A stretch of 64,000 nt of DNA. Source: Heterorhizobium halophytocola (lineage in GTDB: Bacteria > Pseudomonadota > Alphaproteobacteria > Rhizobiales > Rhizobiaceae). Shown piece by piece: positions 43,485 through 52,998 of this stretch. The notes beneath the pieces are model-generated. The model was not told the origin of the DNA and searched no databases. It saw only the letters and a list, made by a program, of their open reading frames with translations. Positions within the stretch are counted from its first letter, which is position 1; the number at the start of each line of letters is the position of its first letter. The translations under genes were made by a program, and so were the position numbers. The DNA lies in contig NZ_JAGGJU010000014.1 in NCBI RefSeq assembly GCF_017873095.1, positions 1-64,000 on the forward strand, in the 5' to 3' direction.

Positions 43485-44651
43485 GTGACTCCGTTGAGTG
43501 TCGATCAGAACATCTCCACTCGCATCAACCTGATGCGCATTTTCCTGATCTCGGGCATCGTCTTCGTCCATGTGCCGTTCGATCCGGCGACAAGCGCCTA
43601 TGCCGGCGGCCAGGGGGCGTTCGACTGGTTTCGCGTGCTTCTGGGCGACAGCTTCTTTCGCATCGGCGTGCCTTGTCTGAGCGCGATCTCCGGCTATCTG
43701 CTGTTCCGGCGCGGCTCCGAGGCGTTCGATTATCCCAAGACGGTGCGCACCAAGGTCGAGACGCTGCTGGCACCTTTTCTCATCTGGAATATCGGGCTCT
43801 TCGTCTTCGTCGCGCTCATTCAGTCGCAGGGCGCCGGGATCGGGTTCTTTCCGGATCTCTGGCATGCCTCGTTTCGCCAACTGACCAGCTATCTGTTCTC
43901 GCTCGAGGAATTTCCGATCGATCTGCCGCTTTATTTCCTGCGCGATCTGTTCGTCTGCATCCTGCTGTCGCCGATCCTGGCATTTCTCGTGCGTCGGGCA
44001 CCGGTGGTGACATGTGTGCTGCTGTTCGGGCTCGCCATTCTGCCGGGCGTCACGATCGGTCTGGTGCTGAAAAAGTCGATCCTTTTCAGCTTCACTTTCG
44101 GTATCGCGCTGGCGCTCTACAAGGTCGACGTAAAGGCGCTGGACCGGCATGCCGTTCTGGGGGCCGCGCTGACGGTGCTGGCGGCGACATTGCTGTCCGT
44201 CGGGCTTTATCTGACCGGGCCGGACTATCCCTATCTGCTTGACCTTGCTCGCAACACGCTGTCCATCGTTGGTGCCCTCGGCTTCTGGCTGCTGTCGGCT
44301 CTGGCAACGCCGACGGCGCTGGGGCAGCGCCTCGCCAATACCGGAAGCCTCAGCTTCTGGATCTTCTGCGGCCATTATCCGCTGCTGCTGATGCTCTGGA
44401 TGACATGGCGCCGGTTCATGGATAACGACGCCTACCCGGTCTTCTACTTCGGTGCGATCGTCCTCACTTTTTTCATCCTCGTGGTGTCGAACACGCTGAT
44501 CTCGCGCTATCTGCCCTCGCTCTACCAGGTGATGACGGGGAGCCGCGGCCGCAAGTCCCGCAGTTCCTCCGAAGGCCAGTCGATGCGGTCCCATACGCAT
44601 CCGGGCACGCAGTGGCACACCCATAAATCAGCAGTAAAGGTGAACCGATGA
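43485..44651 (+). CDS. exoH: Succinoglycan O-succinyltransferase ExoH (acyltransferase 3)
   Basis: A 388-residue acyltransferase-3 membrane protein with about ten helices. The N-terminus SVDQNISTRINLMRIFLISGIVFVHVPF is that of ExoH, with the conserved His in the FVHVP motif and CLSAISGYLLFRR after it. ExoH adds succinyl groups to succinoglycan, which allows cleavage by ExoK. The listed GTG start has a poor ribosome binding site. A TTG at 43494 lies eight bases behind AGGGG and would give the more usual MSVDQN start. The last 30 residues are hydrophilic. Its stop overlaps the exoK start. Confidence 0.92.
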   Translation: MTPLSVDQNISTRINLMRIFLISGIVFVHVPFDPATSAYAGGQGAFDWFRVLLGDSFFRIGVPCLSAISGYLLFRRGSEAFDYPKTVRTKVETLLAPFLIWNIGLFVFVALIQSQGAGIGFFPDLWHASFRQLTSYLFSLEEFPIDLPLYFLRDLFVCILLSPILAFLVRRAPVVTCVLLFGLAILPGVTIGLVLKKSILFSFTFGIALALYKVDVKALDRHAVLGAALTVLAATLLSVGLYLTGPDYPYLLDLARNTLSIVGALGFWLLSALATPTALGQRLANTGSLSFWIFCGHYPLLLMLWMTWRRFMDNDAYPVFYFGAIVLTFFILVVSNTLISRYLPSLYQVMTGSRGRKSRSSSEGQSMRSHTHPGTQWHTHKSAVKVNR

Positions 44652-45448
44652 CGGAAATTGCACGCTATCGCCGTCTCCATGTCCACGTCGCTGCTGGGAT
44701 CATGTTCGCGGTTTCAATCGGCGGCAGCCCGGCCTTCGCCCAGCAGGGCGCGACGGGCAAGTCCTTCGTCGACAACTTCGACACGCTGGACAAGTCCTTC
44801 TGGTACATTTCCGACGGCTGGAACAACGGCGATCACCAGAACTGCACCTGGTCGAAGGGCGAGGTGCATCAGGCAGACGGCTCTCTCGAACTCGGCTTCG
44901 AAAAGAAGAAGCTGGGGGCGCGGGACTATGCCTGCGGAGAAATCCAGACAAAGGCCCGCTTTGGCTACGGCACCTACGAGATCCGCATGCAGGCGGCGAC
45001 CGGATCGGGCCTGAACTCGGCCTTCTTCAGCTATATCGGCGAGACGGACAACAAGCCGCATGACGAGATCGACTTCGAAGTGCTTGGCAAGAATACGGAC
45101 GAAGTGCAGCTGAACCAGTATGTTTCCGGAACGGGCGGCAATGAAAAGCTGGTCGCGGTCGCCGGCGGCGCCGACAAGAGCTACCACGACTATGCCTTCA
45201 TCTGGGCGGCCGACCGGATCCGCTATTTCATCGACGGCAAGCTCGTCCACGAGGTGACAGACACATCCAAGATCCCCTCCAACGCGCAGAAAATTTTCAT
45301 GAGCCTCTGGGGTACGGATACCCTTTCCAGCTGGATGGGCCCTTTTGCCTATGAAGCTCCGATCTCCATGAAGATCGACCGCGTGGCGTTCACGGCCCCC
45401 GGCGAAGACTGCCAATTTCCCGATTCAGTGCTTTGCACACTCGATTGA
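44648..45448 (+). CDS. exoK: Secreted endo-beta-1,3-1,4-glycanase ExoK (GH16)
   Basis: A 266-residue GH16 enzyme. A signal peptide (to about Ala31, SPAFA-Q) is followed by the beta-jelly-roll catalytic domain with DEIDFEVLG (139-147); Glu140 and Glu144 are the nucleophile and acid/base, with Asp142 between. It trims newly made succinoglycan outside the cell to low-molecular-weight forms. The ATG overlaps the exoH stop as ATGA. Confidence 0.95.
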   Translation: MTEIARYRRLHVHVAAGIMFAVSIGGSPAFAQQGATGKSFVDNFDTLDKSFWYISDGWNNGDHQNCTWSKGEVHQADGSLELGFEKKKLGARDYACGEIQTKARFGYGTYEIRMQAATGSGLNSAFFSYIGETDNKPHDEIDFEVLGKNTDEVQLNQYVSGTGGNEKLVAVAGGADKSYHDYAFIWAADRIRYFIDGKLVHEVTDTSKIPSNAQKIFMSLWGTDTLSSWMGPFAYEAPISMKIDRVAFTAPGEDCQFPDSVLCTLD

Positions 45449-45505
45449 TAGATGTCCGGTCGGCCGATGCGGCTGCCGGGTGCACAAGGATTTCGACAGT
45501 TGACG

Positions 45506-46693
45506 ATGCACATTCTTTATTTGGCACATGATCTGGCCGACGCCGCCATCCGGCGGCGCGTGCTGATGCTGACCACGGGTGGCGCCAAGGTCACCGTCGC
45601 CGGTTTCCAGCGGGCTGAAAACCTGCTGGCCGGCGACCCCGCGGTCTGCTCGATCACGCTCGGGCGGACGGCCGATGCGCGCTTTCTCCAGCGCATGGGC
45701 GCCGTCGCCTCCACGGCGTTCTCGCTCAAGGCGAAGTTGCAGGGTGTCGCCAAGCCGGACGTCATTATCGCCCGCAATCTGGAGATGCTGGCGCTTGCCG
45801 GCCGCGCGGCGCGCCTGTTCGGGGGTGATATTCCGATTGTCTACGAATCGCTCGACATTCACCGGCTGCTGCTCGACGAGGGCATGACAGGGCGGATGTT
45901 CCGGTCCGTCGAAGGCTATTTCGGCCGCAATGCCCGGCTGCTGGTCACCAGTTCGCCGGCCTTTGTCGAAAGCTACTTTGCCAGGCGTTCCCAGCTCGAT
46001 CTGCCGACACTGTTGCTGGAAAACAAGGTGCTCGATCTCGACGGCGCGGTAGCGCCCGTGCGGCCGGCTTCCCCCAAGCCCGGCGAACCCTGGCGGATCG
46101 GCTGGTTCGGGGCTATCCGCTGCCGCAAGTCGCTGGCCATCCTGAGCGAGTTTGCCCGGGAGATGAACGGCAGCGTCGAAATCGTTCTGCGCGGCAGACC
46201 GGCGACCAGCGAATTCGACGCTTTCGAACGCCAGGTGGCGGACGCACCCTTTGTCGAATTCCACGGCGCCTACAGATATCCCGAGGATCTCTCCTCCATC
46301 TATTCGCAGGTCCAGTTCGTCTGGGCGATCGACTACTTCGAGGAAGGCCTGAACTCCAACTGGCTGTTGCCGAACCGGCTTTACGAAGGGTCGCTGCACG
46401 GTGCGGTGCCCATCGCGCTGAAATCGACGGAAACGGGCCGCTTTCTGGACAGTCGCAGGATCGGATTGACTTTGGACGACGGGAGCCCGGCAGCACTGGT
46501 TCGGCAGTTCGAGACGATGACCGACGAGCGCCATGGCCGACTGCAGGCAGACCTCGCCGCCGTCGATCGCTCCACCTGGGTCGCCGGTCCGGAGGATTGC
46601 CGGGCGCTCGTTGCAAGGCTGGCCAATCTGCAAACGCGGCTTTCCGGGGCGCGGGCGCCCGTCAGTTCGCCGGCAATCGGGACGGGGAGATAA
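45506..46693 (+). CDS. exoL: Succinoglycan glucosyltransferase ExoL
   Basis: A 395-residue glycosyltransferase of GT-B type. The N-terminus MHILYLAHDLADAAIRRRVLML is typical of ExoL, with KPDVIIARNLEMLALAGRAA and a C-terminal donor-site region WRIGWFGAIRCRKSLAIL and PNRLYEGSLHGAVPIAL. It adds the third sugar of the repeat unit. The ATG at 45506 is 15 bases from AAGGA; a TTG at 45500 is better spaced and equally plausible. It follows exoK by 57 bp in the same operon. Confidence 0.9.
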   Translation: MHILYLAHDLADAAIRRRVLMLTTGGAKVTVAGFQRAENLLAGDPAVCSITLGRTADARFLQRMGAVASTAFSLKAKLQGVAKPDVIIARNLEMLALAGRAARLFGGDIPIVYESLDIHRLLLDEGMTGRMFRSVEGYFGRNARLLVTSSPAFVESYFARRSQLDLPTLLLENKVLDLDGAVAPVRPASPKPGEPWRIGWFGAIRCRKSLAILSEFAREMNGSVEIVLRGRPATSEFDAFERQVADAPFVEFHGAYRYPEDLSSIYSQVQFVWAIDYFEEGLNSNWLLPNRLYEGSLHGAVPIALKSTETGRFLDSRRIGLTLDDGSPAALVRQFETMTDERHGRLQADLAAVDRSTWVAGPEDCRALVARLANLQTRLSGARAPVSSPAIGTGR

Positions 46694-46696
46694 ACC

Positions 46697-47695
46697 ATGC
46701 GCGACAGCGGGTTCAAGATCATGAAGACACTGATCGTCATTCCCTGCCTGAACGAGGCTGCGCATATTGAGGCGCTGGTCCGCCAACTGGCGGCAAATCG
46801 CGGCACGCTCGACATGCTGATCGTGGTTGCCGACGGCGGCAGCAGCGACGGCACGGTCGAGATCGTCGAGCGGCTGAAGGGCGAGATCACCGGTCTCGAG
46901 CTTCTTTCCAATCCGAAGCGGCTGCAGGCGCCGGCCATCAATCTTGCCGTGGAGACCTACGGTGCCGACAGGCATTTTCTCATCCGCATCGATGCGCATG
47001 GCGATTATCCGGAGGATTATTGCCGGGTGCTGCTCGAGGAGGCGATCGAGACGGGTGCCGAGTCGGTCGTGGTGGGAATGAAGACGGTGGGCTCGGCACT
47101 GTTTCAGCGGGCGGCCGCGGTCGCGCAGAATTCCAAGCTCGGCAATGGCGGCTCCAAGCACCGCGATGGCGGTGGCGGCCACTGGGTCGATCATGCCCAT
47201 CACGCGCTGATGCGGATCGACGCCTTCCGTGCGGTTGGCGGCTATGACGAGACATTCAGTCACAACGAGGATGCCGAACTCGACCACCGCCTGCGGTTTG
47301 CCGGTTTCCGGCTCTGGATGACCGGCCGCACCTACATGATTTACTATCCACGAAGGACGGCGCCGGCGCTGTTCCGGCAATATCTGGGCTATGGTCGCGG
47401 CCGGGCCCGCAATCTGCTCAAGCACAGGGTGCTGCCCAAGGTGCGCCAGGCGATCCCGCTTGCCGTCGTGCCGGTCTGCATCGCCGTGCTGCTTTCCTTC
47501 GTCCACTGGATCTTCGCCGTGCCCTTCCTGCTCTGGGCGGGACTTTGTCTTGCCTATGGCGTCTGGATCGCGATCAGCGAGCGCAATTCCTACGGTCTGT
47601 TGGCAGGTGTTGCGGCGATGATCATGCATTTTGCCTGGTCTGCGGGCTTCTGGGCCGAATTCCTCAGCCTCAAGCGACGGAGGTCCGCTGCATGA
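46697..47695 (+). CDS. exoA: Succinoglycan glucosyltransferase ExoA (GT2)
   Basis: A 332-residue GT2 protein: KTLIVIPCLNEAAHIEALVRQL, IVVADGGSSDGTVEIVERL, FLIRIDAHGDYPEDY with the DXD, and NEDAELDHRLRFAGF. Two membrane helices lie at the C-terminus (about 257-300). ExoA adds the first glucose in beta-1,3 linkage to the lipid-linked galactose. GGAGAT lies upstream of the ATG. Its stop overlaps the exoM start as ATGA. Confidence 0.94.
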   Translation: MRDSGFKIMKTLIVIPCLNEAAHIEALVRQLAANRGTLDMLIVVADGGSSDGTVEIVERLKGEITGLELLSNPKRLQAPAINLAVETYGADRHFLIRIDAHGDYPEDYCRVLLEEAIETGAESVVVGMKTVGSALFQRAAAVAQNSKLGNGGSKHRDGGGGHWVDHAHHALMRIDAFRAVGGYDETFSHNEDAELDHRLRFAGFRLWMTGRTYMIYYPRRTAPALFRQYLGYGRGRARNLLKHRVLPKVRQAIPLAVVPVCIAVLLSFVHWIFAVPFLLWAGLCLAYGVWIAISERNSYGLLAGVAAMIMHFAWSAGFWAEFLSLKRRRSAA

Positions 47696-48624
47696 CGGCA
47701 CCTGTTCTTGGAACCACCCGGATCGATATCGGGATCTGCACCTTCCAGCGGCCGGCCCTGCGCGACACGCTGATGTCGCTCTTTGCCCTGACCGTGCCGC
47801 CGGACGTCGCCGTCCGGCTGATCGTCGCCGACAATGATGCGCAACCGAGCGCCCGGGATCTGGTCGAAGAACTGCATCATCAGTCGCCTTTCCCGATCAG
47901 CTATGTCCATTGCCCGAAGGCCAATATCTCGATTGCCCGCAATGCCTGCCTCACGGAAGCGACCGGTGATTTCCTCGCCTTCATCGATGACGACGAAATG
48001 GCATCGCCCGGCTGGCTGGTCGAGCTTTACGGCGTCGCCCTTCAGACCGATGCGGACGCCGTGCTCGGTCCGGTCCAGGCCGTCTACGGAGAGGCCTCGC
48101 CGCCGTGGATGCGCAAGGGGGACTTCCATTCCACCCTGCCGGTCTGGGTCAACGGGGTGATCCGCACCGGCTATACCTGCAATGTGCTGCTCGACATGCG
48201 CTCCCGGCGCATCATCGGACGGCGCTTCGACCTGGCGCTCGGCCAGAGCGGTGGCGAGGACACGCAATTCTTCAGTGCGCTGACGGAAGCGGGCGGCGAA
48301 ATCGCCTTTGCCCCGCGCGCCCTGATCGAGGAGCCGGTGCCGGCCAGGCGCTCGAGTTTCGACTGGCTGGCTAAGCGGCGGTTCCGCTCCGGGCAGACCC
48401 ATGGCCGCATCCTGGCCCTCAAGCACAGCGGCGCAGCGCGCCTGTCGCAGTCGGCACTGGCGGTCACCAAGCTTGGCGTCTGCGCGCTGATGACCGTCGC
48501 TACCGCCTTTTCGCCGATCGTGCGCAACCGTTACGCCCTGCGCGCCGCCCTGCATGCCGGCGCCGTGACGGGCCTGCTAGGATTTCGTGAAATCCGCCAA
48601 TACGGCGTTGCGGAGGCTTCATGA
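47692..48624 (+). CDS. exoM: Succinoglycan glucosyltransferase ExoM (GT2)
   Basis: A 310-residue GT2 enzyme: RIDIGICTFQRPALRDTLMSL, RLIVADNDAQPSARDLVEEL, SIARNACLTEA and FIDDDEMASPGWL with the DXD-type acids. It adds the fourth sugar, a beta-1,4-glucose. A hydrophobic stretch near residue 265 may dock it to the membrane. ATGA overlaps on both sides couple it to exoA and exoO. Confidence 0.94.
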   Translation: MTAPVLGTTRIDIGICTFQRPALRDTLMSLFALTVPPDVAVRLIVADNDAQPSARDLVEELHHQSPFPISYVHCPKANISIARNACLTEATGDFLAFIDDDEMASPGWLVELYGVALQTDADAVLGPVQAVYGEASPPWMRKGDFHSTLPVWVNGVIRTGYTCNVLLDMRSRRIIGRRFDLALGQSGGEDTQFFSALTEAGGEIAFAPRALIEEPVPARRSSFDWLAKRRFRSGQTHGRILALKHSGAARLSQSALAVTKLGVCALMTVATAFSPIVRNRYALRAALHAGAVTGLLGFREIRQYGVAEAS

Positions 48625-49619
48625 GCGAAAGTCTTCACCGTCCGGATGTCAGTTTCGTCATTGCCGCCTACAATGCGCAGGACACGCTTGCGCGCGCGAT
48701 CGACAGCGCGCTTGCGCAGACCGGCGTCACCGTCGAAGTGCTGGTGATCGATGATTGTTCGACCGATACCACGGTCGAGATCGCCGAGAGCTATGCAGGC
48801 CAGCCCGTAACGCTGATCCGTCAGGGGCAGAACGGGGGACCGGGCGCGGCGCGCAATGCCGGGATCGCTGCGGCCTGCGGAGACTGGATCGCCGTGCTCG
48901 ATGCGGACGACGCGGTGCGCCCCGAACGCATGCGCCGGATGCTGGCCTGCGCGAAAGCCACTGAGGCGCAGATCGTGGTCGACAATCTCGATGTCGTGCC
49001 GATGCATGGCGGCCTGCCGCAACGCATGTTCCGCGAAGACGATCTGCATAAGCTCGCAATCCTGACGCTTGCGGATTTCATCCAGTCGAACATCATTTTT
49101 CGCTCGACCTTCAACTACGGCTACATGAAGCCGGTCTTTTCGCGCCGGTTTCTGGTGCGGGAAGATCTGCGCTTCGACGAGAGCCTGAAGATCGGCGAGG
49201 ACTACATGCTGCTGGCCAGCGCGCTGGCCAGCGGGGGAACCTGCGCCGTCGAACCGCATTCCGGCTATATCTACCATATCCGGGAAGGCTCGATTTCGCG
49301 GGTTCTGGAGCGGCATCATGTGGATGCCATGCTGTCGTCGGACAGCCTGTTTCTCCAAAGGTTCGCGCTGGGCGGTCAAGCCCTGATCGCCCAGCGCCAG
49401 CGGACGCGGAGCCTTTTCGAGGCCCGTTCCTTCCTCACGCTCGTTGAGGAAATCAAGAAGAGGTCGATCGGCGGGGTGTTGAAGACTGCGGCTCAAAATC
49501 CCAGAGCCCTCAGGCATCTGCAAATGCCGATCGCCGCACGCATGCGCCGGTTCATGAACAGAACCGGTGACAATCCAGTCGAACGGGGCAAGGCCCTTCA
49601 GAAAGGACGGAGTTCATGA
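48621..49619 (+). CDS. exoO: Succinoglycan glucosyltransferase ExoO (GT2)
   Basis: A 332-residue GT2 enzyme: DVSFVIAAYNAQDTLARAIDSAL, VLVIDDCSTDTT, NGGPGAARNAGIAA, VLDADDAVRPERM and LKIGEDYMLLASAL. ExoO adds the fifth sugar, a beta-1,6-glucose. It is named by position between exoM and exoN and resembles exoU (39820) throughout, suggesting an old duplication. ATGA overlaps link it to exoM and exoN. Confidence 0.92.
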   Translation: MSESLHRPDVSFVIAAYNAQDTLARAIDSALAQTGVTVEVLVIDDCSTDTTVEIAESYAGQPVTLIRQGQNGGPGAARNAGIAAACGDWIAVLDADDAVRPERMRRMLACAKATEAQIVVDNLDVVPMHGGLPQRMFREDDLHKLAILTLADFIQSNIIFRSTFNYGYMKPVFSRRFLVREDLRFDESLKIGEDYMLLASALASGGTCAVEPHSGYIYHIREGSISRVLERHHVDAMLSSDSLFLQRFALGGQALIAQRQRTRSLFEARSFLTLVEEIKKRSIGGVLKTAAQNPRALRHLQMPIAARMRRFMNRTGDNPVERGKALQKGRSS

Positions 49620-50521
49620 CGAAGTTTCAGCCAGTGCGCAAAGCGGTCATTCCGGTTGCCGGTAACGGGACACGGTTCCTGCCCGCCACCAAGTCGATGC
49701 CCAAGGAAATGCTGACGATCGTCGATCGTCCTGTCGTCCAGTATGCGGTCGATGAGGCCATGGCCGCCGGCATCGAGCACATCATCTTCGTCACCAGCCG
49801 TAACAAGACGGCGATCGAGGACTATTTCGATACGACGCCGGACCTCACCTCGTCGCTGACGCGGGCCGGCAAGACCGCCCAGGTCGACCTGCTGGAGAAG
49901 ATGCTGCCGATCGCCGGCACCGTCAGCTATACGCGCCAGCAGTCGCCGCTGGGCCTCGGTCATGCCGTCTGGTGCGCGCGTGAGCTGGTGGGCAACGAGC
50001 CCTTCGCGCTGCTGCTGCCGGACATGGTGTCGTTCGGCCCGCAGGGCTGCATGGCCGGCCTGATGGACCTTTATGACGAGGTCGGCGGCAATGTGATCGC
50101 AGTGGAGGAGTGCGCGCCCCACGAAACCTCGAGCTACGGCATTGTCGGCATCGGCAACAAGGTGGAGCACGGATTCGAAGTCTCCGATATGGTCGAAAAG
50201 CCGGATCCGGCCGTCGCACCGTCGAACTATTACCTGAATGGCCGCTATATCCTGCAGCCCGAGATCTTCGGCCTTCTGGCGTCGCAGGAGCGTGGTGCCG
50301 GCAACGAGATCCAGCTCACCGACAGCATGCAGCGTCTTGCCGAGCAGCAGGCATTTCACGCTCATCCCTATGGTGGACGCACCTTCGATTGCGGCAGCAA
50401 GCGCGGGTTCATCGAGGCCAATGTCGCCTTTGCCATGCTGCGGGCCGAACTGGGCGAGGACCTCGCCCAGTCGATTCAGGACCTGGTCGCGGGCCATCAG
50501 CAAGCGGTGCGGGCTGCTTGA
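49616..50521 (+). CDS. exoN: UTP-glucose-1-phosphate uridylyltransferase ExoN
   Basis: A 301-residue GalU-type nucleotidyltransferase that makes UDP-glucose for the exo glycosyltransferases. The nucleotide-binding signature is VIPVAGNGTRFLPATKSMPKEML (residues 10-32), with VEKPDPAVAPSNYYLNGRYIL and the late GGRTFDCGSKRGFIEANVAFA. The start overlaps the exoO stop. Its position before exoP is as in S. meliloti. Confidence 0.95.
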   Translation: MTKFQPVRKAVIPVAGNGTRFLPATKSMPKEMLTIVDRPVVQYAVDEAMAAGIEHIIFVTSRNKTAIEDYFDTTPDLTSSLTRAGKTAQVDLLEKMLPIAGTVSYTRQQSPLGLGHAVWCARELVGNEPFALLLPDMVSFGPQGCMAGLMDLYDEVGGNVIAVEECAPHETSSYGIVGIGNKVEHGFEVSDMVEKPDPAVAPSNYYLNGRYILQPEIFGLLASQERGAGNEIQLTDSMQRLAEQQAFHAHPYGGRTFDCGSKRGFIEANVAFAMLRAELGEDLAQSIQDLVAGHQQAVRAA

Positions 50522-50594
50522 GAACGTGTTCGAATCTACGATCTGCAGGCGCCATCCGGCGCCTGCATGCTGAAATCCCGGAGGCGGATTGATA

Positions 50595-52988
50595 ATGGAC
50601 CAGGTAACATTCCGATCGAGGCCGATACTGCGGATGGATCGCCAAGACAACGACAGCTTTATCGATCTGGACAAATTGTGGAGCGCCTTCATCCGGCGCA
50701 TCTCCGTTATCGTGTCCTTCGTCATCGTCGCGATCGTGCTGGCCGGGCTTTATCTGTTTACCGCCCAGCCGGTCTACACGGCGATGACGCAACTCCTGCT
50801 CGACGAGAATGTCTCGCGTTTCGTCGATGACAAGAACAGTTCGGAATCGGCCCAGCAGACGGACAACCGCATATCCAGCGCCGTCGAGATCCTGAAGTCG
50901 AAATCGCTGGCTCTGCGTGTCGTCGAGGATGCGAAGCTCGATCAGAACGAGATGTTCGTCAATCCGCCGAAGTCGACGACCGGCCTGATCAAGGATGGCA
51001 TCAAGAGCCTCATCGCCGTACTGACGCCGGCCCCCGAGCCGCCGTCGGAATCGGCCATCAAGGCGGGGCGCCGCGAAAAGGCCGCCGCGATCCTGCAGCA
51101 ATCGCTCTCGGTCGATCGTGTCGGACGCAGTTCGGTGATTGCCGTGTCGATTCGCTCGCCTGATCGGCAGCTGGCGGCGACGATCGCCAGAACCTATGCG
51201 AACTCCTATCTGGACGAACAGGTCAGCGCCGATTTCAAGGCTACCGAACGGGCCTCGGACTGGCTGCAGGGACGTCTGACCGACCTGAACACGCGCTCGC
51301 AAAAGGCAGCCCTTGCCGTTGAGGAATACAAGAAGAGCCATGGACTGGTTTCCTCGCGCGGCGAATTGCTGTCCTCTCAGCAGCTGGCGGATCTCAACAG
51401 CCAGCTGATCGTGGCCCAGGCCGACACCGCGCAGGCGGCAGCGCGTTACCAGCAGTACAAGGCGATCATCGACAAGGGCGCGGACGCGGCGGTCAACAAT
51501 GCTGTCGTCTCCTCGCGCGACACCGACAACTCGATCCTGCAGGATCTGAGAAAGCGCTATATCGGCATTCATGACCGGGAGCAGGGGATCATCGAGCAGT
51601 TCGGGGCGGACCATCCCCAGGCCGTCGCCTTGAAGGCGCAGAAGCACGACATCGCGCGGCAGATCTATAACGAGTTGCAGCAACTGACCGAAAGCTTCCG
51701 CAACGATTACGAAGTCGCGACGTCGCGCGAGACCTCGCTGAAGAAGAGTATCGATCAGGTCGCCGGACGGAATTCGGATGCCAATGTGTCCATGGTCGAA
51801 CTCTCAGAACTGGAGCAGAAGGCCGACGCGCTGAAGACCCTCTATCAGAGCTTCCTGTCGCGGTTCGAGCAGTCGGCCCAGCAGGAATCCTTCGCCATTC
51901 CGAAGGCGCGGATCATCTCGGAAGCGGGCACGCCGTCTTCGCCGTCCAGCCCGCGCAAGACATTGACGCTGGCGCTGTCGATCATTCTGGGCGGTATCGT
52001 CGGATGCGGTGCGGCGGCGTTTCTCGAATTCAACGACAGGTCTTTCCGAACCGGCCACGACGTGCGCAACAAGCTCGGCCTGCGCTTCCTCGGTTATCTG
52101 CCCTTGATCGGAAAGGGCAGTCTCTCGCCGAAGGGGGAAGCCGCTGGCGACAAGGCGACCGAAGGGGCGAGTGACGAGAAGGACCCGATGTTCTTCCGCC
52201 AGCTGATGCGGCTGGCGATCGATGCGCCACGCTCACCCTATACGGAAGTGTTGCGAAATGCCCGGATTGCATCGGATATCGCGCTGAAGGGGCGCAAATG
52301 CCGCGTGATCGGCGTGGTGTCGTGCCTGCCGGGAGAAGGCAGCACGATGGTTGCGGCCAATCTCGCCGGCCAGTTCGCGATGAGCGGCCAGCGCACGCTG
52401 GTGCTCGACGGCAATCTGCACGAGCCTTCGCTCAGCAAGCTTTTGGCGCGCAAGCCGCAGGCCGGGCTGGTGGAGGTCCTGCGGGAAGGCATCGACTGGA
52501 CCAAGGTCGTCTGGGCCGATCGCCGCTCCAAGCTTGCGATCATGCCGATCGCCTCCGCGGACAGTTCCCTGATGCAGGCCAGCGACATCTTCTCGTCGCC
52601 GGCCATGGCGCAGCTGGTCGAAAAGTTGCGCGACATGTTCGAGGTGATCGTGATCGATCTGCCGCCGCTGGTTCCGGTGTCCGATGCCAAGGCACTGGAG
52701 CCGCAGATCGACGGTTTCGTCTTCGTCACCGAATGGGGCGTGACCCCGATCAAGGTGGTGGAGAACGTGCTGACAGGCGAGCCGCAGATCGCCGACAAGG
52801 CGATCGGCGCGATCCTGAACAAGACGGATATGGACCAGCTCAATCGCTATTCCGATCCCGATGCGCCCGAGCGGTTCCGCGAGAAATACAAGGCCTATTA
52901 CGATCCGGCCTATGCCCATGGGCCGGGGCTTTTGCTGGAAAAGCACGAGGCTGCGGCGGATGAGACCCCACCTTCCGCCAAGGCCTGA
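50595..52988 (+). CDS. exoP: Exopolysaccharide chain-length/tyrosine autokinase-like protein ExoP with altered Walker A
   Basis: A 797-residue inner-membrane protein. Residues about 20-460 form a Wzz-like co-polymerase part: membrane helix about 37-58, a long periplasmic coiled coil, a Pro/Ser-rich motif (GTPSSPSSPRKT) and a second helix near 460-480. A cytoplasmic BY-kinase-like ATPase domain follows. The Walker A reads LPGEGSTMVAANLA (580-585 GEGSTM), so Ser replaces the usual Lys. The Walker A' region reads VLDGNLHEPS rather than DAD, while the Walker B FEVIVIDLPPLVPVSDA is intact. The C-terminus has several Tyr (RYSDP, KYKAYYDPAYAHG). ExoP sets chain length. The ATG at 50595 lies ten bases behind GGAGG. 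Confidence 0.93.
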   Translation: MDQVTFRSRPILRMDRQDNDSFIDLDKLWSAFIRRISVIVSFVIVAIVLAGLYLFTAQPVYTAMTQLLLDENVSRFVDDKNSSESAQQTDNRISSAVEILKSKSLALRVVEDAKLDQNEMFVNPPKSTTGLIKDGIKSLIAVLTPAPEPPSESAIKAGRREKAAAILQQSLSVDRVGRSSVIAVSIRSPDRQLAATIARTYANSYLDEQVSADFKATERASDWLQGRLTDLNTRSQKAALAVEEYKKSHGLVSSRGELLSSQQLADLNSQLIVAQADTAQAAARYQQYKAIIDKGADAAVNNAVVSSRDTDNSILQDLRKRYIGIHDREQGIIEQFGADHPQAVALKAQKHDIARQIYNELQQLTESFRNDYEVATSRETSLKKSIDQVAGRNSDANVSMVELSELEQKADALKTLYQSFLSRFEQSAQQESFAIPKARIISEAGTPSSPSSPRKTLTLALSIILGGIVGCGAAAFLEFNDRSFRTGHDVRNKLGLRFLGYLPLIGKGSLSPKGEAAGDKATEGASDEKDPMFFRQLMRLAIDAPRSPYTEVLRNARIASDIALKGRKCRVIGVVSCLPGEGSTMVAANLAGQFAMSGQRTLVLDGNLHEPSLSKLLARKPQAGLVEVLREGIDWTKVVWADRRSKLAIMPIASADSSLMQASDIFSSPAMAQLVEKLRDMFEVIVIDLPPLVPVSDAKALEPQIDGFVFVTEWGVTPIKVVENVLTGEPQIADKAIGAILNKTDMDQLNRYSDPDAPERFREKYKAYYDPAYAHGPGLLLEKHEAAADETPPSAKA

Positions 52989-52998
52989 TCGAAAGGGC

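Noticed and set aside
43416..44624. Minus-strand open frame of 402 codons opposite exoH
   Set aside because: Charged, Gln/Arg/Asp-rich shadow of the ExoH coding strand.
45425..47701. Minus-strand open frame of 758 codons opposite exoL and exoA
   Set aside because: Antisense to two recognised glycosyltransferase genes; no family features.
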